From: Clusia tigrina
Taxonomy: Eukaryota > Arthropoda > Insecta > Diptera > Clusiidae
Assembly (NCBI GenBank): GCA_920105625.2
Contig: OV050030.1
Location: 77,217,400-77,281,399 of the forward strand
Reading direction: 5' to 3'
Length of the DNA stretch: 64,000 nucleotides
Shown here in pieces: positions 43,935 to 54,389 of this stretch (position 1 is its first letter; every line of letters starts with the position of its first letter). The notes under the pieces are model-generated. The model did not search any database. It saw only the letters and a list, made by a program, of their open reading frames with translations, and was not told the origin of the DNA. The position numbers and the translations under genes were made by a program.

Positions 43935-45745
43935 AAGAGCTGCGTCACCTCCTAATCCAGGGTGTCGTTGGGATCGTGCCTATTGGGTTTGATTTGTGCA
44001 GCCACGTGCTAAATTAGGCTGTATTTTAACGTAGTCCCCCTTCCTGACACCAGGATGCCTCAGGAAGTAACGGTGAACTTGATTTGGTACCGGACACTTC
44101 CATAGTTGACCAGCCCAACGACCTTTTAATTACTTGTAGGAAAAGGCAAGGCGTTCAACCAACTTAGGATTGATTAGTTACACCTTAGACACAAGTACTG
44201 GGTTGATATACCGGGCATAAGGGTATCAAAGAGTCTGCTTGGGACATAATATCTAAAAAGATTCGTATCACTCATAAATCTCTAAGAATAACCTTAGGAT
44301 GATGACAGGCTTACTCACAAGGCACTGTAAATTGAACTCTCATATGGTGAGGATAGGAGTCATCTGAGATGGCGCTTGCAGAATCTCTATGGAGGAAGAG
44401 GAGAAGTCCTTGCATGTGCTGACAGTGTGTGGCTCTCATGCAGTCCTACAATAATAAATACGGTTTCACATCCATTAGCCTGAAGGTTTTTAAAAACAAA
44501 GGGAAAGGGAAAGTGTCTAATTCTGGCAACAGCGACGAAGGCTCTTTCAAGTATCCGAAATTCAGTGACTTTGTGTCAACCGTGGAGAGTTTGGCAAGCC
44601 TCATGGAGACGTCTACTCTTAGTCAGGAAGACGCCTTGCTATATTCAGACACGGAAGAGGCTGATGAGAATGTCATCGAGGTGGAGGTGGCTGACACTAC
44701 AATTAGCAGAGATGCCACGAATAGTGCAGATTAATACCCATTGCTTGAAGGCTGCTTCTACCAGTACTCTGCTTCGCCCTGTAAAGGGCAAGGATGACGT
44801 AGATATTGATCCAGGAACCGAGGACTTGGCCTGCTATATCAGGACTATCTGATCCAGATAGCTGTATATCATAAGTGAAAGTAGCTTTAGGTCTTACATT
44901 CTTACTAGAGAAAATGCTAGTTCATTTGTTCTCCCCAATTATATTTGCAAGAATTTGACGGCTGGTAGCGTAGGCGCAACTGGGTGCTTTCTTCCTACAT
45001 GGCACAATACCCCAAAACTCTCCGGGAAGCCAGCTTACGGAAGCTTGTCGCGGATATAAAAGCTCAATAGGAGCCCACCATAATAGGATACGATGCCAGT
45101 GCTCATCATGATATCTGATGCAGAACGGAAATTAATAAACGTGGTGAGTTGTTATACGAGTACTTGATATCTACTAACCTACTTATCTGCAACAAGTGGT
45201 CAGAACCCTCATTTATTACTGGTAGCAGGCAGAAGGTGCTCGATATCACCCTTACTTCTGCATCAATAATTGATTTGGTTTCAAACTGAATATTTCTAAA
45301 ATAACACTCCGTTTCAGACCATATATTAATTCAGTTCGATCTCGTACGCCGACTGCCAAACATTACGCCTACAAAAAACATTAAGGTCAACTGGGACCTC
45401 TGTGTGGAGTGATCTTAACAAAGCCCTATCGGGTCTCTTGCCCCTTAGAAATCCCAAAAGTAAAGGGTCAGTGCATACTGCACATTATACAATATTGCAC
45501 GTAAGAAACTTTAAAGGTACCTGGACACCTAAAAAGGATGGATCTTGGACCTCAAATAGTGTTGAGACTCCAGAGTATCTTTTAGTGACCCACTTTCTCG
45601 ATTGCACGATCAATATTCCGCTCATGTGAAAGCAGTCGAGGTCAACTCAATTATTATTACGAAACCGAATTTAAAAGGAGCCATTCATAGCTTTTCAACA
45701 GTAAGAGCATCTGATTATTGAAGGGCTGCTTGAAATCAAAGTTGC
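43935..45745 (+). mobile_element. LOA-like LINE remnant (5' UTR, ORF1 start, endonuclease, linker)
   Basis: GC-richer leader (43935-44395), then an acidic ORF1 start near 44429 (MQSYNNKYGFTSISLK... LSQEDALLYSDTEEADENVI). Broken endonuclease follows: EPTIIGYDASAHHD near 45080, KRGELLYEYLISTNLLICN, KVLDITLTS and SVSDHILIQFDL near 45320. A linker with DGSWTSNSVETPEYLL..THF, parallel to SEESLALLLDTHFPG of the LOA-like copy at 16 kb, comes last. Many stops. Similarity ends about 45720-45745, before the RT, where Tigger-like sequence begins. Confidence 0.65.
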
Positions 45746-45749
45746 CTTG

Positions 45750-47009
45750 AGTTAACATATTGTCCAGTCCATCATTCTCTTCCTCAGATTACTTTCGCTG
45801 TCATCATAGTCTAATTGAGGGTCTATGTCAACCAACCACTCATCTATGTCATGTTGAGTGTAGTTTTGTAAAATAAAACATATACATATGCGTTTAAAAA
45901 TGTTGTGTATAAGTGCTGTAGTAAAATTGTTTACCTGGCAGTCTATTTCAGCTAGCAAAGATTGTAAAGAAAATTCAACGTTAGAATCGTCTTCCATCCA
46001 TTGATTTTGGAGAGTTGCTAGTGGAATGTCATCTATTCCACCTATTCCAACATTTCTGGAAAAGTCTCGGTGTTACTTTGGCCCATGAATTTGCTAGCAA
46101 GGCATCCAATAAGTTGTCTTTTTCTCTCTGCAACCACAGAAGCCAATAGGCCTGCTCTATAATGCATCTTAAGAATTCTAATGCCATTTTGATCCATGGG
46201 TTGCAGTAAAGGCGTTACATTTGGCGGAAGGAGCCTAGTGTATATGTCTCCATTATCAGTTCGCAATTCTGACTCTACAGAATGGCATGGAGCATTGTCT
46301 ATAATGAGGAGTGCTCTAAGCGGGAGATTTTGTGCAAGTCAAAAGTTCTTAACTTGAGGCACAAAACTTTTGTGAAACCATCCTTTCTAGTTCGTTGCTT
46401 TAGAAACCAACGATATAACATATCTTCTGTGTTTGGGTTCTCAGCACTTCTCAGTTTGCACATTTTTCCAGATCCAGAAAGTGTTTTCGCTACTCGGGCC
46501 ATGATATTCTCTTTCTTGCGCATTATGTTGCTTATAGTAGATTTAACAACTCCATATTCTCTTGCGCACGTTGATGCACTCACGCCGCCGATTATTTTTT
46601 CTATGATTTGACTTTTTTGACTCAAAGTCAATAATTTAAGTTTTTGGCCTTTGGTTAGCCCCATTTTAAATATGAAAAAAAGAGAAAAAATCAAAGTACA
46701 CGCGGTTGCTGTCACTAACGAAGCTGGATTTGTACTGAAGAGGAATGGAATGTTTGACACGCAACAATGATTTTGCGATAATTCGGCAGCAGAAGTTACG
46801 GTAAAATAACGATCTTTTAAGAGCCAATGCATAAAGCAAAGAAAAATAACGGACAAAACCAAAAATTGTAGTGTATAAAAAAAGTGCAAGTTCTCGAGTC
46901 ATACAAAATTTTCAAGTTCAAGTTATAGAATACGCAATGGATCAAAAACTAGTGTTCAAGTTATTGGATAGTTCAAGTTATAGGGGTTCAAAATAACGCG
47001 ACTCCACTG
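45750..47009 (-). mobile_element. Tigger/pogo-like DNA transposon remnant with one TIR
   Basis: The right end (47001-47009) reads CAGTGGAGTCGCGTTATTTT on the minus strand, next to TA at 47010-47011. The transposase starts near 46664 with MGLTKGQKLKLLTLSQKSQI (helix-turn-helix), then VKSTISNIMRKKENI and YRWFLKQRTRKDG (second DNA-binding domain). After a deletion near 46310 the DDE part continues: LIIDNAPCHSVESELRTDNG and PPNVTPLLQPMDQ. The C-terminus is acidic (DIDEWLVDIDPQLDYDD) and interrupted. No left TIR is seen. Non-functional. Confidence 0.75.
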
Positions 47010-47011
47010 TA

Positions 47012-47226
47012 TATATTTGATCAATAAAAAGAGTATAAAGAACTTATTCATTATTCGTATTTAATTACATGTGAAGTACTTTTAGATATATTTAAGTCTA
47101 CGCGGCCAACTGTCACTCAACGAATCCCTCGAACTCTCATCTCAGCAGGAAGTTGCTCAGCTCACACACATTAGCTTAGCTCACACACTGTATCAGGAAG
47201 TCATCGCTCGGCAGATTGTTCGTTTC
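47012..47226 (-). repeat. Candidate 3' LTR fragment of a gypsy-like element
   Basis: Lies directly after the integrase end on the minus strand, AT-rich in its distal half, with GAGCTAAGC and GAGCTGAGC short repeats near 47150-47190. Placement suggests a 3' LTR cut by the Tigger insertion at 47010. No second LTR copy was seen, so this is only inferred. Confidence 0.3.
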
Positions 47227-47757
47227 TCACAGCTCAGACACTCCTGACCTTTCGTCCGATCCGCACGGCCTGTCATTGTCATTCTCATCGTAGCTGTGTC
47301 CTGGTGTGTCGACATTGAATTCATCGAGCTCGGTAAAAACACACCACGGCTTCAGGTTGTCGAATGGGAAGAGGGTCGTCGATATGGAGCTCCAGTTTAT
47401 TGTTTCCACCTTTGTGGAGGCAACATTCTGGGCATGAAGCAATATAACTCTTAACATATCGTCGCATTCGTTGGAACCAAAAGTACTTGACCAATCGTCC
47501 CAAAGCCTTTTGAACTCCAAAGTGGCCTTGCTGGCTTTATCATGGCAGGATTCCGTCATTCGCCAACATTGCTCCTTTGATATTACTAATATGTTTCCTT
47601 TTTCTGTTCTACGATACAGATGCCCATTCTGAATGGAGGCTGAATTGGAGGGAAGGGAATTGGAGGTGATTGGGTCAATATTTGGCAATAAGTCTACTAG
47701 CTCATGTACCCCTTTTGTTGTCCAACTACGTTGTGTTCGAAAAGATGGTGCTGGCAC
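47227..47757 (-). pseudogene. Ty3/gypsy-like integrase fragment (zinc-binding HHCC and start of core)
   Basis: NGHLYRRTEKGNILVISKEQ is followed by the HHCC zinc finger spread over two frames: CWRMTESCHDKAS with the paired His, then KYFWFQRMRRYVKSYIASCP and ECCLHKG. A frameshift lies near 47510 and another near 47330. The C-terminal piece (DTPGHSYDENDNDRPCGSD) is acidic. RT, RNase H and the catalytic integrase core are missing. A dead fragment of an LTR retrotransposon. Confidence 0.6.
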
Positions 47758-47940
47758 TTCATCGGCTCTTGCTGTTCCGCGTTTACCGTTGTCTTTGTTG
47801 ATATGACGAATTCACGTTCGACTCTTCCAGTTTCTCTACTGATTCAGACTGGAGTACCAAGATGACTTATATTTCAGTTAAATTCTTCATCATTGGTGTT
47901 ACACCTGAAACTAGATTTCTTAACTCGCTGATTTTATCGT

Positions 47941-48170
47941 TTATATTATTACCCATCCCTTCAAGATCTTCTGCGTCATTTCATCACCTCCATAAACTTC
48001 GGCCAATTTCACAATCTTTGCTGTCTTATTACCGAGAACTGATATATTCTGGGATTCCAGAAATTTGTTCAATTGCTCTACTTTCAGATCGCTTAACTTA
48101 ATCACATCTGACAGTCTCGATTTACCATTTTTTCCTAAAAATTTGTTCGGGAGCACATGCGTGTGGAGTG
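47941..48170 (-). pseudogene. Possible gag start with SAP-like motif, gypsy-like element
   Basis: SDVIKLSDLKVEQLNKFLES and QNISVLGNKTAKIVKLAEVY resemble a SAP-type helix-extended-helix, which occurs at the start of some gypsy gag proteins. Same strand and just upstream of the integrase fragment, so the two may be ends of one internally deleted element. Confidence 0.4.
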
Positions 48171-48325
48171 AAAACTCGTTGAGTCATTTTGGTTTCTGCT
48201 ATTATTATGCGCTGTCTCTTCACTTCTTAGTTACCTGTATGTACATACATAAATATATTTATGTAACGTTGTCGTTTCGCGAATTCGCCGTTTTGCAAGT
48301 ACTACATATGTATATACTATATGTA

Positions 48326-49275
48326 CGAGGTGTGATCAAAAGATAACCGTTATTTTCATCTTTTCGTGAGTTACGTATGTTCGATGTTCGCATTTTTTTT
48401 TTTATGTTGGTACACATGTCTGTTATATATGTTGGCAATACCAACCATTTTGGATTGTCAGTTTGTTTTTGACAGATAAACAGGTTAGTCGTGTTTTGGT
48501 GTGCTCTTCGATTTTGTACTATTCGAAAAAAATGGATCAAAGAAACTGTATTCAGTTTTGTGTAAAAAATGAAATTAAATGCGCAAGCACATTTGAAATA
48601 TTGACTGTGGCCTTTGGCGAGTCTACTATGAGCAGAACACAAGTTCAATTGTGGTATAACCTGTTTAAGAAAGGCCGAGAAGATGTCAATGACGATGCTC
48701 GTCCTGGTCGCCCGAGCACGTCAACAATCTATGAAAACATTGACGCAGTGAAGAATATGATTTTGGATAATCGTCGAATCACTATCAGAGAGGTTGCTGA
48801 TGATGTTGGCATATCGATCGGTTCATGCCAAGCAATTTTTATGGATGTTTTAGGCATGAAACGTGCGGCAGCGAAGATTGTTCCAATATTGCTAAATTTT
48901 GAGCAAAAACAACGTCGCATGGACATCGCTCAGGAGCTGTTTTTGGCCAAAAACAAAACCGTTATCATGCCTCAACCACCGTATTCACCGGACTTGGCCC
49001 CCGCTGACTTTATCCTCTTTCCAAAACTGAAGACACCGATGAAAGGAAAGCGTTTTGCTACGATTGAGGAGATAAAAGAAAAATCGAAACAGGTGCTGCT
49101 GTAGGCGATATCAAAAAAAGGGTTTTAGAAGTGTTTCGAGGATTGAAAAAATGCTGGCATAAGTTTATTATATCTGAGGGGAATTACTTTAAAGGGGACA
49201 AGATAGTTGTTGATGAATAAATAAATACTTTATATTTTGATCACACAATAACGGTTCTTTTTTGATCACACCTCG
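48326..49275 (+). mobile_element. Mariner, deletion derivative (copy 2)
   Basis: 950 bp with near-perfect ends CGAGGTGTGATCAAAAGATA / TTTTTTGATCACACCTCG and TA on each side (48324-48325, 49276-49277). The ORF from 48532 gives MDQRNCIQFCVKNEIK (helix-turn-helix region), NRRITIREVADDVGIS, then MDIAQE joined directly to LFLAKNKTVIMPQPPYSPDL. The roughly 100-codon centre with the first two catalytic Asp residues is deleted; the third (SPDLAPADF) remains. It cannot make active transposase but has intact ends. Confidence 0.93.
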
Positions 49276-49436
49276 TACGTCGTAGCAGTTGAAGACAAAA
49301 CGCAAACCAAATTAAATTACTTATATATATGTACGAGTATGTATGTTGTGAAATTTTGTATTCTTTCCGTGTTGTATGACTATGATCTCATTTCTGAAAT
49401 GTAAAGTATATGTATATGCATATGGGTATTTCCGCA
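49276..49436. other. Short spacer
   Basis: AT-rich, nothing recognised. Confidence 0.4.
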
Positions 49437-51930
49437 GAGGCGTACGCGACATTCGTACGCACATAAAGTTAAATAAATATAACAAGATGAGAGTTGACAA
49501 CCAAACAATTAAGATTTCTACTTTGTACTAAGAGAGCTCTTAACTAGAAAAAAGAGTTTACAACGCTGAAGCCCTTAATGGCAAAACCCTAAGGCAAAGT
49601 AAGATGATAACGTACGCGACAAAAAACAGAAGTGGATTAAAAGCGCAAGTGCAAATTGACAAAAATCTGCGAATTATGGTCAGTTTTATTTCTGCAAAAG
49701 TTCTGACATTTAGCTGAATAATGGACCTTTACTATTCAACTATATTTTGATATAAAAAATGTCTGGTTATTTAAAAAAAAAATTAAATATTCATAACGTA
49801 CGCGACAGACTTTGCTTCTAATCATAAACTTAAAGTATACAAAGTAAATTATTCTAAGATGTACTATTTATTTAAAAAAAAATAAAAAATTATTCATTAA
49901 ACTAGGTGCTAAGTACAAAATCAAAGAAAAAAGAAGTAATTTATTTTAATTATAAAACTTAACTAAATTCTAATCTCTTTCCTAGGAGAATAAGCCAATC
50001 TTGCAACATTTAAATGATTAATGTCGACATAACCAAACCAGTGATGTTTTTGGATTTGTGGGATACAAACAACTGATTTCCATTTAAAGGCCATGTCTAG
50101 AAAAATCTTCAATGGCTTTTGTAGATATATACAACAAATTAACTCCTTCAATGTGTTTACGAGCGCATTCATAAAATGAAACAGCATCTTGCAGAATTAA
50201 ATTTTTCGCTTTTACTAATTGCCAAACCTTTTTTTAACCACTGCACCTATACCATCCACTGCACCTTTCCCATGGGACGTTGCGAAAAAACTCCATTCCA
50301 AATGTTTACATCCGAATTGTTTTAAAAAATGCGGAATGCTTGTCAGGATGTATTTGTTTTTAAACTGACCGCTGCTACCATCGGAAAATAGGAATATCGT
50401 AGAAATTTGTTGGTGCTCCTTTCTTATTTGCTGCACAATTTTGGCAAGGAAACAATAAACATCAAATTTGTTGTGGTTTAAAGAATCGCTCATTATTGCA
50501 AATGATTTTGTTTCGCCACGAAACCACGCAACACACGTAAAAGAGTGACTTGCCGATAAGTGAAATGGGCATCCTGTATCTCATTTTGAAAAAGTAGTCG
50601 ATAGTTTTCAGCGAAATCGATTTGCAAAACGAGTTCTTCAGACGTTAATTTTTTTTTTTTTTCTTCAAAATATCGCTGTTGACTTTGTTTTACAAAAGTG
50701 TGCAGCTTAAAATGTGGCAGTTGAGTTTCAATTTCATGTAGCAGATCTTCTAATGGAGCAATAGTGTAACTTAATGTAAGCCGGTGGTCAACTTTCCTCC
50801 AATATTTCCATTTCACATCCTCTTCCAGTTTGGAAAGATAATGAAGAGGTACTAAATCAAATACAACATCCCGCACACAGTTTTCGCAATCGCTAGTCAT
50901 ACAGTTTTCTTGCGCTGGATTACAAGAAACCACTTGTAGAAAAGAGTCAAATGTTTTTGGAAATGTTGGAATCGCTTTTCTGCACCCCTCCAATAGAAAC
51001 TGCAAGTTTGCGTGATACTTGCATACGCACATATTGTGGAGCGTTTTGTTTATAAGTTGTACATAGCTAGGCCGGTTCTCACAAAATAAAGTTTTTCCCA
51101 CACATTCTGTAGTCACCTCGCTTTTATATATTTCGTAAGCTTCCGATAGAGTCAAAAGCATGAATCGCTTCGCAACTGTTTGACCATTATAAATAACAGT
51201 GTCCTTTCGACCGGGCGCCTGTACACTAATTCCATCTTGTAAATAAAAGTCTTTTACCGCTTGAATTCTTTTGTCTTCTTGTTCCTGCATTGGTTCAAAA
51301 ATGGTAGATTCTACGTATTTTTTATGCAATACTTTAATTACTTCGACCTTCTTTTCAATTTTGGTCGGCAACACACTTTCTACCTTCTTTACTGCCTTCC
51401 CCAGTGTTTGTTTACAATTGTATGATGAAGAACCATAAGTGGGCGGCGCGTTCGATAAATTCTCATTCTTCTTTTTTTCTCTTAATTTTTGTTGTCGAAT
51501 GCGATCTTTCATTCTTTTTTCATAAAGATATTTTTTGTTTTTTTTCGCCAAATCTGCCTTTTTTCCGTATTGTACGAAGCCTCTCAGCTTCCTTCTTTCT
51601 GTATGCTTTCAGTTTCTCTTCATCCTTCTTAAGTTCTTCCCTCCACCACTTTGTTCTTTCATGAGCGCTTTTAGCCATCTATGTTGAAAATTTAAATTAT
51701 CATTATTATTAACTTTAATATTTTGCTTGATGTTTTGGTACTTACAATAACGTACGCGACAAACTTTTTGAGGCGGCAAATTTTTTAATATATTGAAATT
51801 ATATTATATTTTTATAAATTCTTTTAGCTCATGCACTTGTTGGTTTAGAAAATTTTGTTCAGCCACTTCTGATCGCTTATACACAAATAAGAAGAAGAAC
51901 TGTTGTTTTTGCATATCGTACGCGACAATG
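49437..51930 (-). mobile_element. DNA-transposon-like element with unassigned transposase and five CGTACGCGAC boxes
   Basis: A minus-strand transposase-like gene (51678-49963) lies between clusters of a 10-mer found five times in the same orientation: 49441-49450, 49611-49620, 49797-49806, 51751-51760 and 51917-51926. Four of the five sit in an A/T-rich context ending in AT just before the box (ATAA in three) and continue with A. The 10-mer is rare in composition for this AT-rich region and was noticed nowhere else in the window. No clear terminal inverted repeat or target-site duplication was identified, so the ends are provisional. Confidence 0.6.
49963..51678 (-). pseudogene. Transposase-like protein, superfamily not assigned (Sola-like at best), three frameshifts
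   Basis: About 570 codons from the ATG at 51678. A Lys/Arg/Glu-rich start (MAKSAHERTKWWREELKKDE) frameshifts in an A-run near 51560. Then comes a Cys-rich middle (MCVCKYH, CNPAQENCMTSDCENCV) and VLQIDFAENYRLLFQNEIQD. After a frame change at 50493-50495 follow MSDSLNHNKFDVYCF, FLFSDGSSGQFKNKYIL and FFATSHGKGAVDGIG. Another break is near 50090. The IDFAENY, FSDG..QFKN and HGKGAVDGIG blocks look like the three acidic positions of a DDE/RNase-H-fold transposase. I have seen such blocks in repeated uncharacterised proteins of invertebrates but cannot name the superfamily with certainty. Confidence 0.6.
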
Positions 51931-52297
51931 AAATAGTGCAAAAAGAAAGTTGACAATTAGCAGTTATTTGCGCTCTCTTGTCTCTTTCTGCATATTTTTG
52001 TAAGATGTTCTCCTTGTAGCATTAATTTAATGGTATAGTAACAATATTTTTAATTTTGTTGTTTGGAAAAAAGCAAATTGAAAATACCTCACATCACTTG
52101 CTTCTGGTCAGTCATAGAGACGTCAAACTTGAAACTGTTTTTTTATAAGTCTACAATTATGTTAACTTCTAAATTAATTTGCGGAGTTAAGTTCGAATAT
52201 TTCAACCCAACTTACGCATGATAAAAAAGAATTTATGGTTATTCTACATTTTCATTCCTGGTTGACGTTTTGGCGAAAAAGCCCATATGTATATGTC
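51931..52297. other. Unassigned AT-rich DNA
   Basis: No coding or repeat signal recognised. Confidence 0.35.
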
Positions 52298-52402
52298 CGA
52301 GGGCGGATTGATATTGAAGCTACCTAAGTAGGAAAAGATTCATCTTCGTTTGAGATGAATCTTTTTCCTGCGAGCCATTTTTTCAAGTTTTGAAACAGGA
52401 AA
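52298..52402 (-). mobile_element. Mariner remnant (same family as 61.2-62.3 kb) with hairpin junction
   Basis: Starts with the terminal repeat CGAGGGCGGATTGATATTGA, identical to the right end of the larger mariner (complement at 62301-62320). It then jumps to the transposase 3' coding (TTTGAGATGAATCTTTTTCC). The join carries an inverted duplication, AGGAAAAGATTCATC against GATGAATCTTTTTCCT (52330-52344 and 52354-52369). Everything else of the element is missing. Confidence 0.75.
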
Positions 52403-52443
52403 AAGTCACCTCTGTTAAGGTGGCAGGACCACATTGCAAAAGA

Positions 52444-52479
52444 AAAATCCGCGATAGGACATAATAATCGGCTTTTTAT
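52444..52479. repeat. Direct repeat, copy A
   Basis: ATCCGCGATAGGACATAATA followed by ATCGGCTTTTT; a near copy lies at 53152-53188. It may be one end of an unrecognised element. Confidence 0.6.
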
Positions 52480-52656
52480 CCGCAATCGAATGCCGTGAAA
52501 AAAAATTTCCCGCATTTCCCATTTCCCGGGAAAATGGGGTCCCGCTAACTTTATGTTAAAATAAATTTATTTGAAACAAATACACCTCTAAATTATCTGC
52601 GTTTTATCCGCAATCAATTTCATTTTGGAAAAAAAAGTCAGTCTTTGACTAAAATA

Positions 52657-52925
52657 TTAATCGCAATGGCTATATATCAGCAATTTCGGGCTCACGGTCC
52701 TGGTATCCATCATGGGCGTTGGTGATTCATTGAAGTCATCGTATTCATTCCAGCCCGGAGATAAATAGGGGATGTAAGTATAATGCCCGCAATCATGACT
52801 AATCTTCATAACTTCGGGGCCAGAATAAACGATTATACTAGATAACTTGAAACATCCTTGCAATCCTCGAAATTGCGTGCCAATGGTGCGGAGCTCGATT
52901 CTAGAGCCGCCGGTAACTTCCTCGG
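52657..52925 (-). CDS. Unrecognised open reading frame
   Basis: On the minus strand the frame runs about 90 codons (TEEVTGGSRIELRTIGTQF... YIPYLSPGWNEYDDFNES... LLIYSHCD) to a stop at 52657, with no ATG near its start. Codon use and residue mix look protein-like (few runs, many Gly, Pro, Tyr). I know no matching family. It lies between the direct repeats at 52444 and 53152, so it may be part of a transposable element, an exon of an unseen gene, or chance. Confidence 0.3.
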
Positions 52926-53151
52926 TATATGGTTACAAGCAAATAATTTCACATGAAAAAATAAGTTCATTGAAATTTTAAATACAATAACATGTATGTA
53001 TACATGTACATATATATTCAGATATTTACCTAACCGAATATTTGACACATGCTAACGTGATCCACATTTCCGGCAATTTTTGGCGCATATTTTTTTCTCG
53101 ACAATATCACCGAAGATTCCTTTATTTCTCAGATCATGAAAGTGAATTAAA

Positions 53152-53188
53152 AAAATCCGCGATAGCACATAATAATCCGCTTTTTTAT
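53152..53188. repeat. Direct repeat, copy B
   Basis: ATCCGCGATAGCACATAATA followed by ATCCGCTTTTTT; same orientation as copy A, about 710 bp apart, two substitutions in the shared core. It runs directly into the 12-bp satellite. Confidence 0.6.
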
Positions 53189-53270
53189 ATGTATATGCAT
53201 ATGTATGTATATGCATATGTAAATGCATTTGTATATGCAAATGTATATGCATTTAAGGCAAAATGTATTA
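53189..53270. repeat. 12-bp satellite, short array 1 (TATGCATATGTA type)
   Basis: Variants of TATATGCATATG and TATATGCAAATG in tandem. The same unit forms larger arrays at 59.76-60.06 and 62.32-62.97 kb. Confidence 0.85.
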
Positions 53271-53428
53271 ATAATGCCATAAGTTTAGACTAATTATACA
53301 TATTAAAATAATAATTAACATTTTATTAGAATAAAAGAAGTAAATGATTTATTAAGAAAATTATTTACATACATTTATATGAAGATTTATGTAAAAATAC
53401 TACATATGTATATATAAAATGTTTTAGA

Positions 53429-53434
<6 letters not shown>

Positions 53435-53524
<90 letters not shown>
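53435..53524. repeat. (TA)n microsatellite
   Basis: About 90 bp of uninterrupted TA repeats. Confidence 0.95.
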
Positions 53525-53527
<3 letters not shown>

Positions 53528-53566
53528 CACTCGCGATAATGTGAACACCGCTTAATGTGAACACAT
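53524..53566 (+). repeat. Solo Tigger/pogo-like terminal sequence
   Basis: AGTGCACTCGCGATAATGTG followed by AACACCGC resembles the Tigger end at 47009 (AGTGGAGTCGCGTTATTTTG then AACCCC). It is followed by an internal near-repeat (TTAATGTGAACAC). No transposase or opposite end is nearby. Confidence 0.4.
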
Positions 53567-53636
53567 TACATTCATATGCACATTCATATGCACATTCATA
53601 TGCATATGCATATGTATATGCATATGTATATAGTCA
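53566..53636. repeat. 12-bp satellite, short array 2
   Basis: CATTCATATGCA units turning into CATATGCATATGTATATG; ends at 53636. Confidence 0.8.
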
Positions 53637-53639
53637 GGT

Positions 53640-54389
53640 ATTCATGCAGAAACATATGAAATAATAACAATAACAACATTAATATATAAAGACAATAATG
53701 TAAGCATTGGTATGACGCGCATAGTTGTCGAATAAACTAGTAAACATATAATACAAACAATTGTTATACATACATACATACATACATAGGTATCGTACGG
53801 CCTGATCTACCTACTTACTTATATTAAGTTTAGAGTGTTTAAGATTTCTATGAATAAAGTTAGTCATTAGAAGAAACACAAGAGTGCAACGTCTGCAGAC
53901 TCTTACGCGACGAGGAAAAAATAAGAAAATATAAAAACCAAATGGCTAACCTTTGCAAAGAAAAATAAAATAATAGAAAAGTTATTGAGGAAAAAGAAGA
54001 AAAACATTAAACATAAAAAATATATAAAAGTAATATGTAGTAAAGTGGAAAAGTTAGCGGTAATCGTTTAAATTATTCGCGGAGCGAAGTTATTGAAACA
54101 ATTTAAAACGTTTCACGAGTGTTTTCACGAAAATTTTACAAAAAAACAATAATTAATTGTTATAAACTGAAATAAATGTATTAAAATAATTTAAACAAAA
54201 AGACATTGTCTAGAATAAAAAAGGAAACACAATAGTAGTGTTGTAATAGAAAGAACAGTTTTCCAATACCAAGCTTTATTTGACTTTGAAAGGAGAATAA
54301 ACGGAATTAACATCAACTTTAAATTCGGCTCACAGTTCAAAGAGAGCATTAGCAACCACAAGCAACAGCAACGATAATAGCAGTAACCG
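53640..54389 (+). other. Unassigned; possible 5' leader of the gypsy-like element
   Basis: AT-rich with a (CATA)n stretch near 53769-53787. The stretch near 54060-54170 has the look of an untranslated gypsy-type leader, and the gag-pol remains start at 55431 on this strand. No LTR pair was found, so this is a guess. Confidence 0.25.
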
